DNA of 64,000 nucleotides from Pseudomonas sp. IB20 (GTDB lineage Bacteria; Pseudomonadota; Gammaproteobacteria; Pseudomonadales; Pseudomonadaceae): NCBI RefSeq assembly GCF_009707325.1, contig NZ_CP046103.1, positions 2,837,610 to 2,901,609 of the forward strand, read 5' to 3'. Shown piece by piece: positions 48,972 to 56,413 of this stretch (position 1 is its first letter; each line of letters starts with the position of its first letter). The notes under the pieces were generated by a model. It saw only the letters and a program-made list of their open reading frames with translations, ran no database searches and was not told where the DNA came from. The position numbers and the translations under genes were made by a program.

Positions 48972-50714
48972 ATGGCGATGTTCAAACGCAGCACGAAGTC
49001 TGCGAAAGGCTTTGATTGGGCTGGCCTTGGCTGGCTGTTCCTGTTTTTCTGGTACTTCTCGGGTATTACCCAACTTCTGATCCAACTGACCGGCACCTCC
49101 GGTTTCAGCGGTTTTCGCCAAGCGTTCTTCATGAGTGCGCTGTGGCTGGCGCCGATGCTGCTATTCCCACGGCGTACACGCTTGCTCGCCGCCTTGATCG
49201 GTGTGGTGCTGTGGGCCTGTTCCATGGCCAGCCTGGGTTACTTCTTCATCTACCAGCAGGAATTTTCGCAAAGCGTCATCTTCATCATGTTCGAGTCGAA
49301 CATCTCTGAAGCCGGCGAATACGCCACCCAATACTTTGCCTGGTGGATCGTGCTGGCGTTCATCGCCCATACCGCCCTGGCTGTTTTTCTGTGGACCCGC
49401 GTGCGTCCGGTTTACTTGCCGCGTGGCCAGTCGATACTGGCGGCGACCGCCATCGTAGTGGCCGTGGTCGGTTACCCGCTGGTCAAACAGATTGCTACCA
49501 ATGACAGCATGGAACACGCCATCGACGGTTTCGAGACCCGCATCGAACCTGCGGTGCCGTGGCAGATGATCGTCGCTTACCGCCGTTACACCGAACAGCT
49601 GAACAGTATGCAAGGCATGCTGACCAGCGCCAGCCAGATCCCGCCCCTGAAGAACCTCAAGGACAGCATGGCCGGCCAGCCGTCGACCCTGGTGCTGGTC
49701 ATCGGTGAATCCACCAACCGTCAGCGCATGAGCCTTTACGGCTACCCGCGCAACACCACGCCGGAACTGGACAAGCTGCGCGACCAACTGGCGGTGTTCG
49801 ATAACGTCATCACCCCGCGCCCCTACACCATTGAAGCGCTGCAACAGGTGCTGACCTTCGCCGATGAAGAGAACCCGGACCTGTACCTCAAGACGCCGTC
49901 AATCATCAGCGTGATGAAACAGGCCGGCTACAAGACCTACTGGATCACCAACCAGCAGACCATGACCAAGCGCAACACCATGCTCACGACCTTCTCCGAA
50001 CAGGCCGACGAGCAGGTGTATCTCAATAACAACCGCAACCAGAACGCCCGCCAATACGACGGCGACGTGCTGGCACCGTTTGCCAAGGCCATGGCCGATC
50101 CCACCGAGCGCAAGTTCATCGTGGTGCACCTGCTGGGTACGCACATGAGCTATCAGTACCGCTACCCGCCGACCTTCGACAAATTCACCGATCGCAAGGG
50201 CGTACCGCCGGGCATCAGCGACGCGCAGCTGCCGGTCTACAACAGCTACGACAACGCCGTGCTGTACAACGACTTCGTGGTATCAAGCCTGATCAAGGAC
50301 TACGCCAAGACCGATCCCAACGGTTTCCTGCTTTACCTGTCAGACCACGGCGAAGACGTGTACGACTCGGTCGGCCACAGCACCCTGGGGCGTAACGAGG
50401 GCAAGCCGACGGCACCGATGTACACCATTCCCTTCATGGCGTACGCCTCACCGAAATGGCGCGAAACCCACAACTGGAGCTTCGCAAGCAGCCTGCAGCG
50501 GCCCTCCAGCAGTTCGCAATTGATTCACACCTGGGCAGACCTCGCCGGGCTGAGCTTCGATGAATGGGACCGCAGCAAAAGCTTGGTCAATGACAACTTC
50601 AAGCCGCGCCCATTGATGATTGGCGACCCCTATATCGCCCAGAAAAAAGGCCTGATCGATTTCAGCTTGATCAAGCCGAAGAAGCCGGATGCGGCTGAGG
50701 TGGTTGCCAAATAG
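48972..50714 (+). CDS. cptA: Phosphoethanolamine transferase, CptA/EptA family
   Basis: This protein of 580 residues has four to five N-terminal membrane helices. A periplasmic sulfatase-like domain follows: VIGESTNRQRMSLYGY holds the catalytic Thr, and SDHGEDVYDSVGH and a conserved His (LLGTHMSYQYRY) bind metal. It moves phosphoethanolamine from lipid donors to lipid A or the inner core. Such changes lower negative surface charge and often affect peptide-antibiotic tolerance. Start ATG 48972 has GGAG upstream; ATG 48978 is an alternative. Confidence 0.87.
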   Translation: MAMFKRSTKSAKGFDWAGLGWLFLFFWYFSGITQLLIQLTGTSGFSGFRQAFFMSALWLAPMLLFPRRTRLLAALIGVVLWACSMASLGYFFIYQQEFSQSVIFIMFESNISEAGEYATQYFAWWIVLAFIAHTALAVFLWTRVRPVYLPRGQSILAATAIVVAVVGYPLVKQIATNDSMEHAIDGFETRIEPAVPWQMIVAYRRYTEQLNSMQGMLTSASQIPPLKNLKDSMAGQPSTLVLVIGESTNRQRMSLYGYPRNTTPELDKLRDQLAVFDNVITPRPYTIEALQQVLTFADEENPDLYLKTPSIISVMKQAGYKTYWITNQQTMTKRNTMLTTFSEQADEQVYLNNNRNQNARQYDGDVLAPFAKAMADPTERKFIVVHLLGTHMSYQYRYPPTFDKFTDRKGVPPGISDAQLPVYNSYDNAVLYNDFVVSSLIKDYAKTDPNGFLLYLSDHGEDVYDSVGHSTLGRNEGKPTAPMYTIPFMAYASPKWRETHNWSFASSLQRPSSSSQLIHTWADLAGLSFDEWDRSKSLVNDNFKPRPLMIGDPYIAQKKGLIDFSLIKPKKPDAAEVVAK

Positions 50715-50735
50715 TTGAGGGCTCTGCAACAGAAA

Positions 50736-50754
50736 GATAACAATCATTCTCGTT
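50736..50754. promoter_or_regulatory. Fur box upstream of the TonB receptor
   Basis: GATAACAATCATTCTCGTT, read on the minus strand as AACGAGAATGATTGTTATC, is a typical Fur-binding 19-mer of pseudomonad siderophore receptors. It stands about 90 bp before the receptor start, so iron starvation should induce the gene. Confidence 0.7.
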
Positions 50755-50843
50755 TAAGCCTAAAGTTCCCCGCCTCCTTTCGTCTTTGAGCCATGGCCTT
50801 CCCTTTCCGGGGCGGCCTCAAAGACGACAAGGAGTCTACCGCG

Positions 50844-52668
50844 ATGTTCGCGCCTTTTACCCGTTCCATGACCCTCACCCTTGGCCTGTTTGGCGCTGTT
50901 TTAAGCCCGGACCTGCTGGCTGAAACCGACCCCGAACACCCTCCGGCGAAAGCCCTTGAGCTGGGCGCCACAAGCATCACCGCCGAAGGCCTGGGCGCCA
51001 ACACCGAGCACACCGGGGCCTACACCACGGGCTCGATGAGTACGGCGACCAAGCTCGACCTGTCCATTAAAGAAACCCCGCAGTCGATCTCGGTGATCAC
51101 CCGCCAACAGATGGACGACTTCAATCTCAACACCCTGACCGACGTGCTGCGCCAGACCACGGGTGTCAACGTCCAGCACAACGACTCCGACCGCGTTTCC
51201 TATACCTCCCGTGGCTATGGCATTACTAACTACCAGGTTGACGGTATGCTCAGTACCTTCGGGTATATGAAGTCAGACGCCGACACCATCATCTACGACC
51301 GCATCGAGGTCGTCCGCGGTGCCACGGGGCTGACCACCGGTGCAGGCGACCCCTCGGCCACCGTCAACATGGTACGCAAGCGCCCTACCGCAAAATGGCA
51401 GGCCAAGGCCGGCGTGAGCGCTGGCAGCCATGACAACTACTACAGCTACGTGGATGTGGGCGGCCCACTGGCATTTGACGGTCGCTTACGCGGGCGCAGC
51501 GTGCTGGCCTACCGCGACAGCAAGTCGATCCGTGACAACTACGGGCTACAGCGCACCGTCGGCTACGGCATTCTAGAGGGCGATCTTTCAGACGACACCG
51601 TGCTGGCCGTAGGCTTTGATTACCAGGACAAGCACGTGCAAGGTACCTCGTGGGGCACCGTGCCTTACTGGAACAGCCAAGGCGGCAAGGCCAAGCTCTC
51701 GCGTTCCACCAACATGGCGGCGGATTGGAGTTCCTGGCCACTGACGGACAAGACCACCTTCGTGACGCTGGACCATCGGCTCGCGGGTGACTGGCACCTG
51801 AAAGCGGCCTATACCCATCGTCAAAGCGATACGGACGGCAAGGTCTACTATGGCGGCGCCGGCTTTCCTAATGAAAATCGCAGCGGCATGAACGCCTGGA
51901 GCAGCCATATGCTCGGCACCTCCAGAATGGAGGCCATTGACCTCAGCCTCGCCGGGACTTATGCGCTTGCCGGTCGCGAGCACAAGCTGATGGTGGGGTA
52001 TGCGGAACAAGTACCTGGAACCCGTCGTAGGTAGCAATTACGAGGTGGGCCTCAAAGGCAGCCTGCTGGAACAGCGCTTGAATGTGGCCGCGGCTTATTT
52101 CTGGAGCACCCAGGACAACGTGGCAGAACGGGACGACTCGGTACCACCGAACCCGACCACAGGCGAGGAGTACTACAAATCCGGTGGCAAAGGTAACAAG
52201 GTAAAGGGCTTCGAACTGGAGGTCGCCGGTGAAGTCATGCGCGATTGGAATGTGACTGCCGGCTACACCTATACCCACTCGCTGAATGGCTCAGGCAAAC
52301 GCAACAATACCGAACAGCCACTCAACCTGCTGAAGGTCTCCAGCGCCTACCGGCTGCCTGGCGCGTGGCACAAGCTGACCGTCGGTGGCGCGGTCAACTG
52401 GCAGAGCGACACGTATGACTTCAGCAACCGCCCGACGGGCGCCCGGGATGGCGAGGGCAACCTGATCACCACGCGGGCGAAGATCACCCAACAGGCCTAC
52501 ACCGTGGTCAACCTGATGTCGCGTTATCAGTTCGACGAGCATGTTTCGGCATCAGTTAACGTCAATAATCTATTTGATAAAAAATATTACGAACGTGTCG
52601 GCTTTTATAATGGCGTGTATTGGGGAGACCCGCGCTCTATCACGCTCGCGCTGGACTGGAGGCTTTAA
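50844..52668 (+). pseudogene. TonB-dependent siderophore receptor, internal deletion
   Basis: A signal peptide (ending LLAET), a plug domain (KETPQSISVITRQQMDDF, VDGMLSTFGYM, VRGATGLTTGAGDPSA) and the first barrel half lie in one frame that ends at 52034. The last part (KYLEPVVGSNYEVG to the C-terminal aromatic-ended strand ALDWRL) lies in the next frame from about 52000. Together they make only about 607 residues, against roughly 700 for receptors without an N-terminal signalling domain. A deletion of perhaps a few hundred bases near 52000 removed some beta strands and shifted the frame. AAGGAG precedes ATG 50844. The receptor is likely inactive unless this is an assembly error. Confidence 0.8.
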
Positions 52669-52810
52669 GCCACGCCCCCGAAGTTAACACAATCGTTAAC
52701 TTTTGGGGCGCGCCCCGTTAATTCCCTCTTAATAAGGCCCCTCCAAACTCGCCCCATGAATCTGATCAAGGAGCGACCGGAAACCTATCACTCTTAATGG
52801 GAATACTGCC

Positions 52811-53032
52811 ATGAAACTCTCGACCTTGATGCTTGCCAGCCTGATGACCCTGACCTCCGCTGCCGCCTTTGCAGAAGGCGGTTCAGAGCGCTCCAAGCAG
52901 TTTTACAACGACTTCACATTCATGCAGCAAAAGACACACGGCACGGCTGACAAAACAGCGATTGCCGATGGCAAGACTGTAAAGCCTCGCACTACCGAAC
53001 AACCGGATGCCGAGCAAAAACCGAACAGCTAA
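52811..53032 (+). CDS. Small exported protein, unknown function
   Basis: This protein of 73 residues has a signal peptide (MKLSTLMLASLMTLTSAAAF, cleaved after about residue 21) and a hydrophilic mature part rich in Lys, Thr, Gln and Asp. It has its own terminator downstream. Its proximity to an iron-regulated receptor may be chance. No domain is recognised. Confidence 0.7.
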   Translation: MKLSTLMLASLMTLTSAAAFAEGGSERSKQFYNDFTFMQQKTHGTADKTAIADGKTVKPRTTEQPDAEQKPNS

Positions 53033-53094
53033 TTTAATACTTAGTTAATCCGCACTACCCTGCGCCATTCCGCTCCGTTGGCAAAGGTTAACTT

Positions 53095-53121
53095 GGCGCC
53101 ATTTAATGGCGCCTTTTTTTT
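53095..53121 (+). terminator. Terminator of the small exported-protein gene
   Basis: GGCGCCA/TGGCGCC stem (53095-53101 with 53107-53113), 5-nt loop, then eight T residues. It lies about 60 nt beyond the stop. Confidence 0.85.
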
Positions 53122-53141
53122 GAGTTTAATAACCGCAACTA

Positions 53142-53633
53142 TTAAAGCGGTTTATTCCAGAACAACATGCGCCCGTGAGCCGGGTCAAAAATCGAATCAT
53201 CAAAACCGAACTTGCGATACGCCGACTGAGCCACCTCATTGCCCTCGAGCACCTCCAGGGTGATCTTGCAGCAACCACGCTGACGCGCGATCTCTTCGAC
53301 CTTCTGCAACATTTTCTGACTCAACCCCAGGCCCCGAAACTGATTCATCACCACCACGTCGTGAACGTTGACCAACGGGCGGCAAGCAAACGTCGAGAAC
53401 CCTTCAAAGCAGTTAACCAACCCCGCCGGCTCGCCGCCGACAAACGCCAGTACGCTGAACGCGTGGGCGCGCTTGGCCAGTTCGGCGGGCAGTTGCTGCA
53501 GCAAGTCCGCAGGCAACGTATGGCCGCCGCCCATTGGGTCTTCGGCGTAATGGTTAAGCACCAGGCCGATGGCCTCGGCATGAACGGGGTTGGTGTAGCT
53601 GGCTTGCAGCACCAGGATGTCTGGGGTGTCCAT
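53142..53633 (-). CDS. GNAT-family N-acetyltransferase
   Basis: This protein of 163 residues has the GNAT acetyl-CoA loop LGLSQKMLQKVEEIARQRGC and the C-terminal region LEGNEVAQSAYRKFGF. It probably acetylates a small molecule or protein; the substrate is unknown. ATG 53633 is chosen with GAGGA five bases upstream rather than the TTG at 53645. Confidence 0.85.
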   Translation of the reverse strand: MDTPDILVLQASYTNPVHAEAIGLVLNHYAEDPMGGGHTLPADLLQQLPAELAKRAHAFSVLAFVGGEPAGLVNCFEGFSTFACRPLVNVHDVVVMNQFRGLGLSQKMLQKVEEIARQRGCCKITLEVLEGNEVAQSAYRKFGFDDSIFDPAHGRMLFWNKPL

Positions 53634-53791
53634 GTCCTTCCTCAATCACGACAACAAGGGAATAGGCTCCCTTTTAGGGGAACAATTGTAAGCGCGGAGC
53701 AGGCAGTAGATGAAGGAGATTAACTACAAATGCCCGATAGAAAGCGCGAAGGTTGTGCGCATTAACAGGCACCATCAGCCTCGGATTTGTC

Positions 53792-54898
53792 CTATGCGCC
53801 GAAACGTTGAAGTTGCATCTCTTGTAAGCGGCTCAGGGTCCGTCGAAATGCAAACTCAAGATAGCCTTCGGTGTAGAGGTTTTGCAGCGGCACGCGGGCC
53901 TCGATGAACAACGGCACTTTACGGTCATAACACTCGTCCACCAGCGCTATAAAACGCCGCACGCTGTCATCATGCAGCGACAATTCAGGTAACTCACGAT
54001 CACCGGCCACGACGCGCTGGGCAGCATCTTCGGTGCCCCGGGCAATGCGCGCCGGGCGTTTTTGCGCGCTCAGGTTGGGGACTTCACCCAGCAGAATCGC
54101 CTTGAAGCGGTCGCACAGCAGCATAAAGTCCATGGCCGCCAGCGGCTGTTCGCACAGATCACAGTAGCGGCACCATAGCACCGTGTCGCTGGACTGCACC
54201 GCCACAATCGAACGATAACCAACCGTAACCGCCCCGCCGCTCACCGCCTGCCCTTCACTCAGCTGCTTGAATACCGTGGCGAGCGCATCCGGCTGGTTCA
54301 CCCAGTAGCGTTGCAGGCCCACACCAGGATGCAACCGGTGATCTTCACCACCGTCTACCGCCACCACTTGCATGTGCTGCTTGATCGCCTCAATGCCCGG
54401 CAGGAAACGCTCGCGATTGAAGCCGCCGGCGTAGAGCTGGTCGGGCGGCTGATTCGACGTGCAGACCACCACCACGCCCTCCTCGAACATCACCTGGAAC
54501 AAGCGGCCGAGAATGATCGCGTCACCGATGTCATTCACGAACAGCTCATCGAAACACAGCACACGCACTTCCCGGGCGAGCTCCCGGGCCAAGGCCTGCA
54601 AAGGGTCCTGGATACCGCTGAGCTGGAACGAGCGCTGATGCACCCAGCCCATGAAGTGATGGAAATGCTGGCGTCGCGCGGGCACCCGCAGGCTTTGGTA
54701 GAACTGGTCCATCAACCAGGTTTTGCCGCGCCCCACCGGCCCCCACAGATAAACCCCGGTGATGGGCGCGCGGCCTTGATGCAAGGCCTCGTGGCAGGCT
54801 TGCAGGGCTTGCACCGCCTGGCACTGGGCGTCGTCGGGGACGAACCCTTGCTGGGCGATGGCGTGTTGGTAAGCGGCGAGAGGCGAGTCGAAAGTCAT
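53792..54898 (-). CDS. zapE: ZapE/AFG1-family ATPase
   Basis: This protein of 368 residues has Walker A GPVGRGKT (near 53) and Walker B VLCFDELFVNDI with the AFG1-type context (CTSNQPPDQLYAGGFNRERFLPGI). ZapE interacts with FtsZ at the division ring, helping Z-ring dynamics under stress. Pseudomonads often have a second, longer copy near cell-division genes; this one sits alone, so a broader AFG1 role is possible. Confidence 0.85.
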   Translation of the reverse strand: MTFDSPLAAYQHAIAQQGFVPDDAQCQAVQALQACHEALHQGRAPITGVYLWGPVGRGKTWLMDQFYQSLRVPARRQHFHHFMGWVHQRSFQLSGIQDPLQALARELAREVRVLCFDELFVNDIGDAIILGRLFQVMFEEGVVVVCTSNQPPDQLYAGGFNRERFLPGIEAIKQHMQVVAVDGGEDHRLHPGVGLQRYWVNQPDALATVFKQLSEGQAVSGGAVTVGYRSIVAVQSSDTVLWCRYCDLCEQPLAAMDFMLLCDRFKAILLGEVPNLSAQKRPARIARGTEDAAQRVVAGDRELPELSLHDDSVRRFIALVDECYDRKVPLFIEARVPLQNLYTEGYLEFAFRRTLSRLQEMQLQRFGA

Positions 54899-54913
54899 GC
54901 GTGCCAGTATGAC

Positions 54914-55249
54914 TTACAAGGAGATATCCAGCCGTGAAATCTTGCCCTGCCCGTTCAGGCGGAAGGTGTAGCGCAGCTCCAGCGGGCTACCGGGGAAATT
55001 GCCGGAAACCACATTACTGACCAACACCTTGCCGGTGCGATGCTGCACGTTGAGTACTTCGACCCGCGGCTGGTAGCGACGCCCGGTGTCTTCCATCCAG
55101 CGGGCAATGGCGGCACTGCCGGCCTGATGCTCGCCCTCATCGAACACGTTGGCGTCCTCGGCAAACCAATCGGAAACGGACGAAATGTCGCGGGTATTCG
55201 TCGCAGTGATATAGGCCACGATGGCCGGCGCCAATTCAGCAGTAGACAT
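54914..55249 (-). CDS. SnoaL-like (NTF2-fold) protein
   Basis: This protein of 111 residues fits the SnoaL/NTF2 cone fold (YITATNTRDISSVSDWFAEDANVFDEGEHQAG, IARWMEDTG). Such proteins are enzymes or binders of small ligands; the actual reaction is unknown. It starts 52 bp after the YafY-type regulator gene. A CTGACA-N4-CTGACA motif lies 51-66 bp upstream of its ATG, the same as for the regulator gene. Confidence 0.82.
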   Translation of the reverse strand: MSTAELAPAIVAYITATNTRDISSVSDWFAEDANVFDEGEHQAGSAAIARWMEDTGRRYQPRVEVLNVQHRTGKVLVSNVVSGNFPGSPLELRYTFRLNGQGKISRLDISL

Positions 55250-55299
55250 GGCACAGCTCCTTGTTTGGTGATTTGTAACACCATGCTAAGCCAGGGCTG

Positions 55300-55315
55300 T
55301 GTCAGTTTTTGTCAG
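55300..55315 (-). promoter_or_regulatory. CTGACA-N4-CTGACA motif before SnoaL-like gene
   Basis: Minus-strand CTGACA repeats with a 4-nt gap (10-bp period) lie 51-66 bp upstream of the SnoaL-like ATG. The motif is written into the last codons of the upstream regulator gene. An identical motif sits at the same distance before the regulator itself. Confidence 0.55.
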
Positions 55316-56018
55316 GAGTAAACGGCCCGGCTTCATTCTGCTCCATCAACTTGCGCCAGGCGCGTAGCCAGTCGCTGCGTCGCCCCGGATAACGCTCGCC
55401 GTGGGCTTGGGCGGCGGCCACCCGGTCGGTGCGAAAAGTGCGATAGGCACCGCGCAATTCACACCAGGCCACGATCACCCGTACCTCGTTGAGAAAGCCC
55501 AGGGCCAGCGGCCAGATCAGGCGCTGGCTCTGGGTTTGGCTCGCGTCTGCGTAATCGATATGCAATTTGGCCTGATTGCGAATGGCCTCGCGAAACACAT
55601 TAAGCGGCACACGGTTTTCCGGGTAGCCAAACCCTGGCGGGCCCGGCAGCAACGTCGGGTTACGCAGGGCTTCCTGCGCCGTCGGGTCAAGCACATCGGC
55701 AATCTTCGCCAAAGCGTTCGCGGCGGCGCGGCTCAATACCTCATCACCGCGCTGATCGACGTAGCGCAAGCCCAGCACGATGGCTTCGGTTTCGTCGGCG
55801 TTGAGCATCAATGGCGGCAAAAACAGGCCGCTGCGCAACACATACCCGACCCCGGCCTCGCCGAAAATCGGTGCGCCCAAGGCGGTCAATTCGGCGATAT
55901 CGCGGTACAGCGTACGCTCGGAAACTTCCAGCTGTGCAGCCAGTACGGCGGCTGTTACCGGGCGTTTTTTGCCGCGCAGGGCTTGGAGCAAAGTCAGTAG
56001 ACGAGTGGTACGCGACAC
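55302..56018 (-). CDS. YafY-type regulator (HTH_11 and WYL domains)
   Basis: This protein of 238 residues has an N-terminal winged helix (TAAVLAAQLEVSERTLYRDI) and a WYL-type C-terminal domain (LHIDYADASQTQSQRLIWPLAL). WYL domains sense ligands or nucleic-acid damage signals. It starts with GTG at 56018. It lies just upstream of the SnoaL-like gene on the same strand and both carry the same paired motif in front, so self-control and control of that gene are likely (inference). Confidence 0.85.
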   Translation of the reverse strand: MSRTTRLLTLLQALRGKKRPVTAAVLAAQLEVSERTLYRDIAELTALGAPIFGEAGVGYVLRSGLFLPPLMLNADETEAIVLGLRYVDQRGDEVLSRAAANALAKIADVLDPTAQEALRNPTLLPGPPGFGYPENRVPLNVFREAIRNQAKLHIDYADASQTQSQRLIWPLALGFLNEVRVIVAWCELRGAYRTFRTDRVAAAQAHGERYPGRRSDWLRAWRKLMEQNEAGPFTPDKN

Positions 56019-56068
56019 GTTGATCCCGCCTGAAAAACGAAAATGTGCCGCAGCTTAGCAGAGCCCCC

Positions 56069-56084
56069 TGTCAGAAAATGTCAG
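56069..56084 (-). promoter_or_regulatory. CTGACA-N4-CTGACA motif before yafY-type gene
   Basis: This has the same direct repeat and the same 51-66 bp distance to its start codon as the site at 55300-55315. Conserved CTNAGC words follow both sites about ten bases downstream. Confidence 0.55.
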
Positions 56085-56190
56085 CAGTAAAAAAGCCGTC
56101 TGACTGAATAGCTGACGCAGATCATTTTGTTTTCGATGGCGACCTCGCAGCGGGTGGCAACTTACTAAATACCGGCGCGCGCCCTCGGCC

Positions 56191-56375
56191 AACCGTTATC
56201 TGAGACGAAAAAATAAGCGCAGATCCCCTGTGGGAGCGGCGGTGCGACGATTCGATTTGCCCGCGAAAGCGGTGGGTCAGTCAACATCCATGTTTGCTGG
56301 GCCGACGTCATCGCGGGCAAGCCCGCTCCCACATTTTATCTTCGCTGCTGGCAACCGTTATCTGAGACGAAAAAA
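56191..56375. repeat. REPIN bracketed by a 23-bp direct repeat
   Basis: AACCGTTATCTGAGACG plus an A-run occurs at 56191-56213 and 56353-56375. Between them lies a REPIN (56229-56333) with GTGGGAGCGG arms. The direct repeat resembles a duplicated edge of an inserted element. The 395-bp gap 56019-56413 contains nothing else except the operator and a terminator. Confidence 0.75.
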
Positions 56376-56401
56376 AACGGCCTGAGCAGGCCGTTTTTTT
56401 T
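56370..56401. terminator. Bidirectional terminator at the pepN 3' end
   Basis: ACGGCCT/AGGCCGT stem with GAGC loop is extended by eight A and eight T pairs. It lies 13 nt past the pepN stop on the minus strand and could also stop rightward transcripts. Confidence 0.85.
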
Positions 56402-56413
56402 CAAGCGCAGAAC

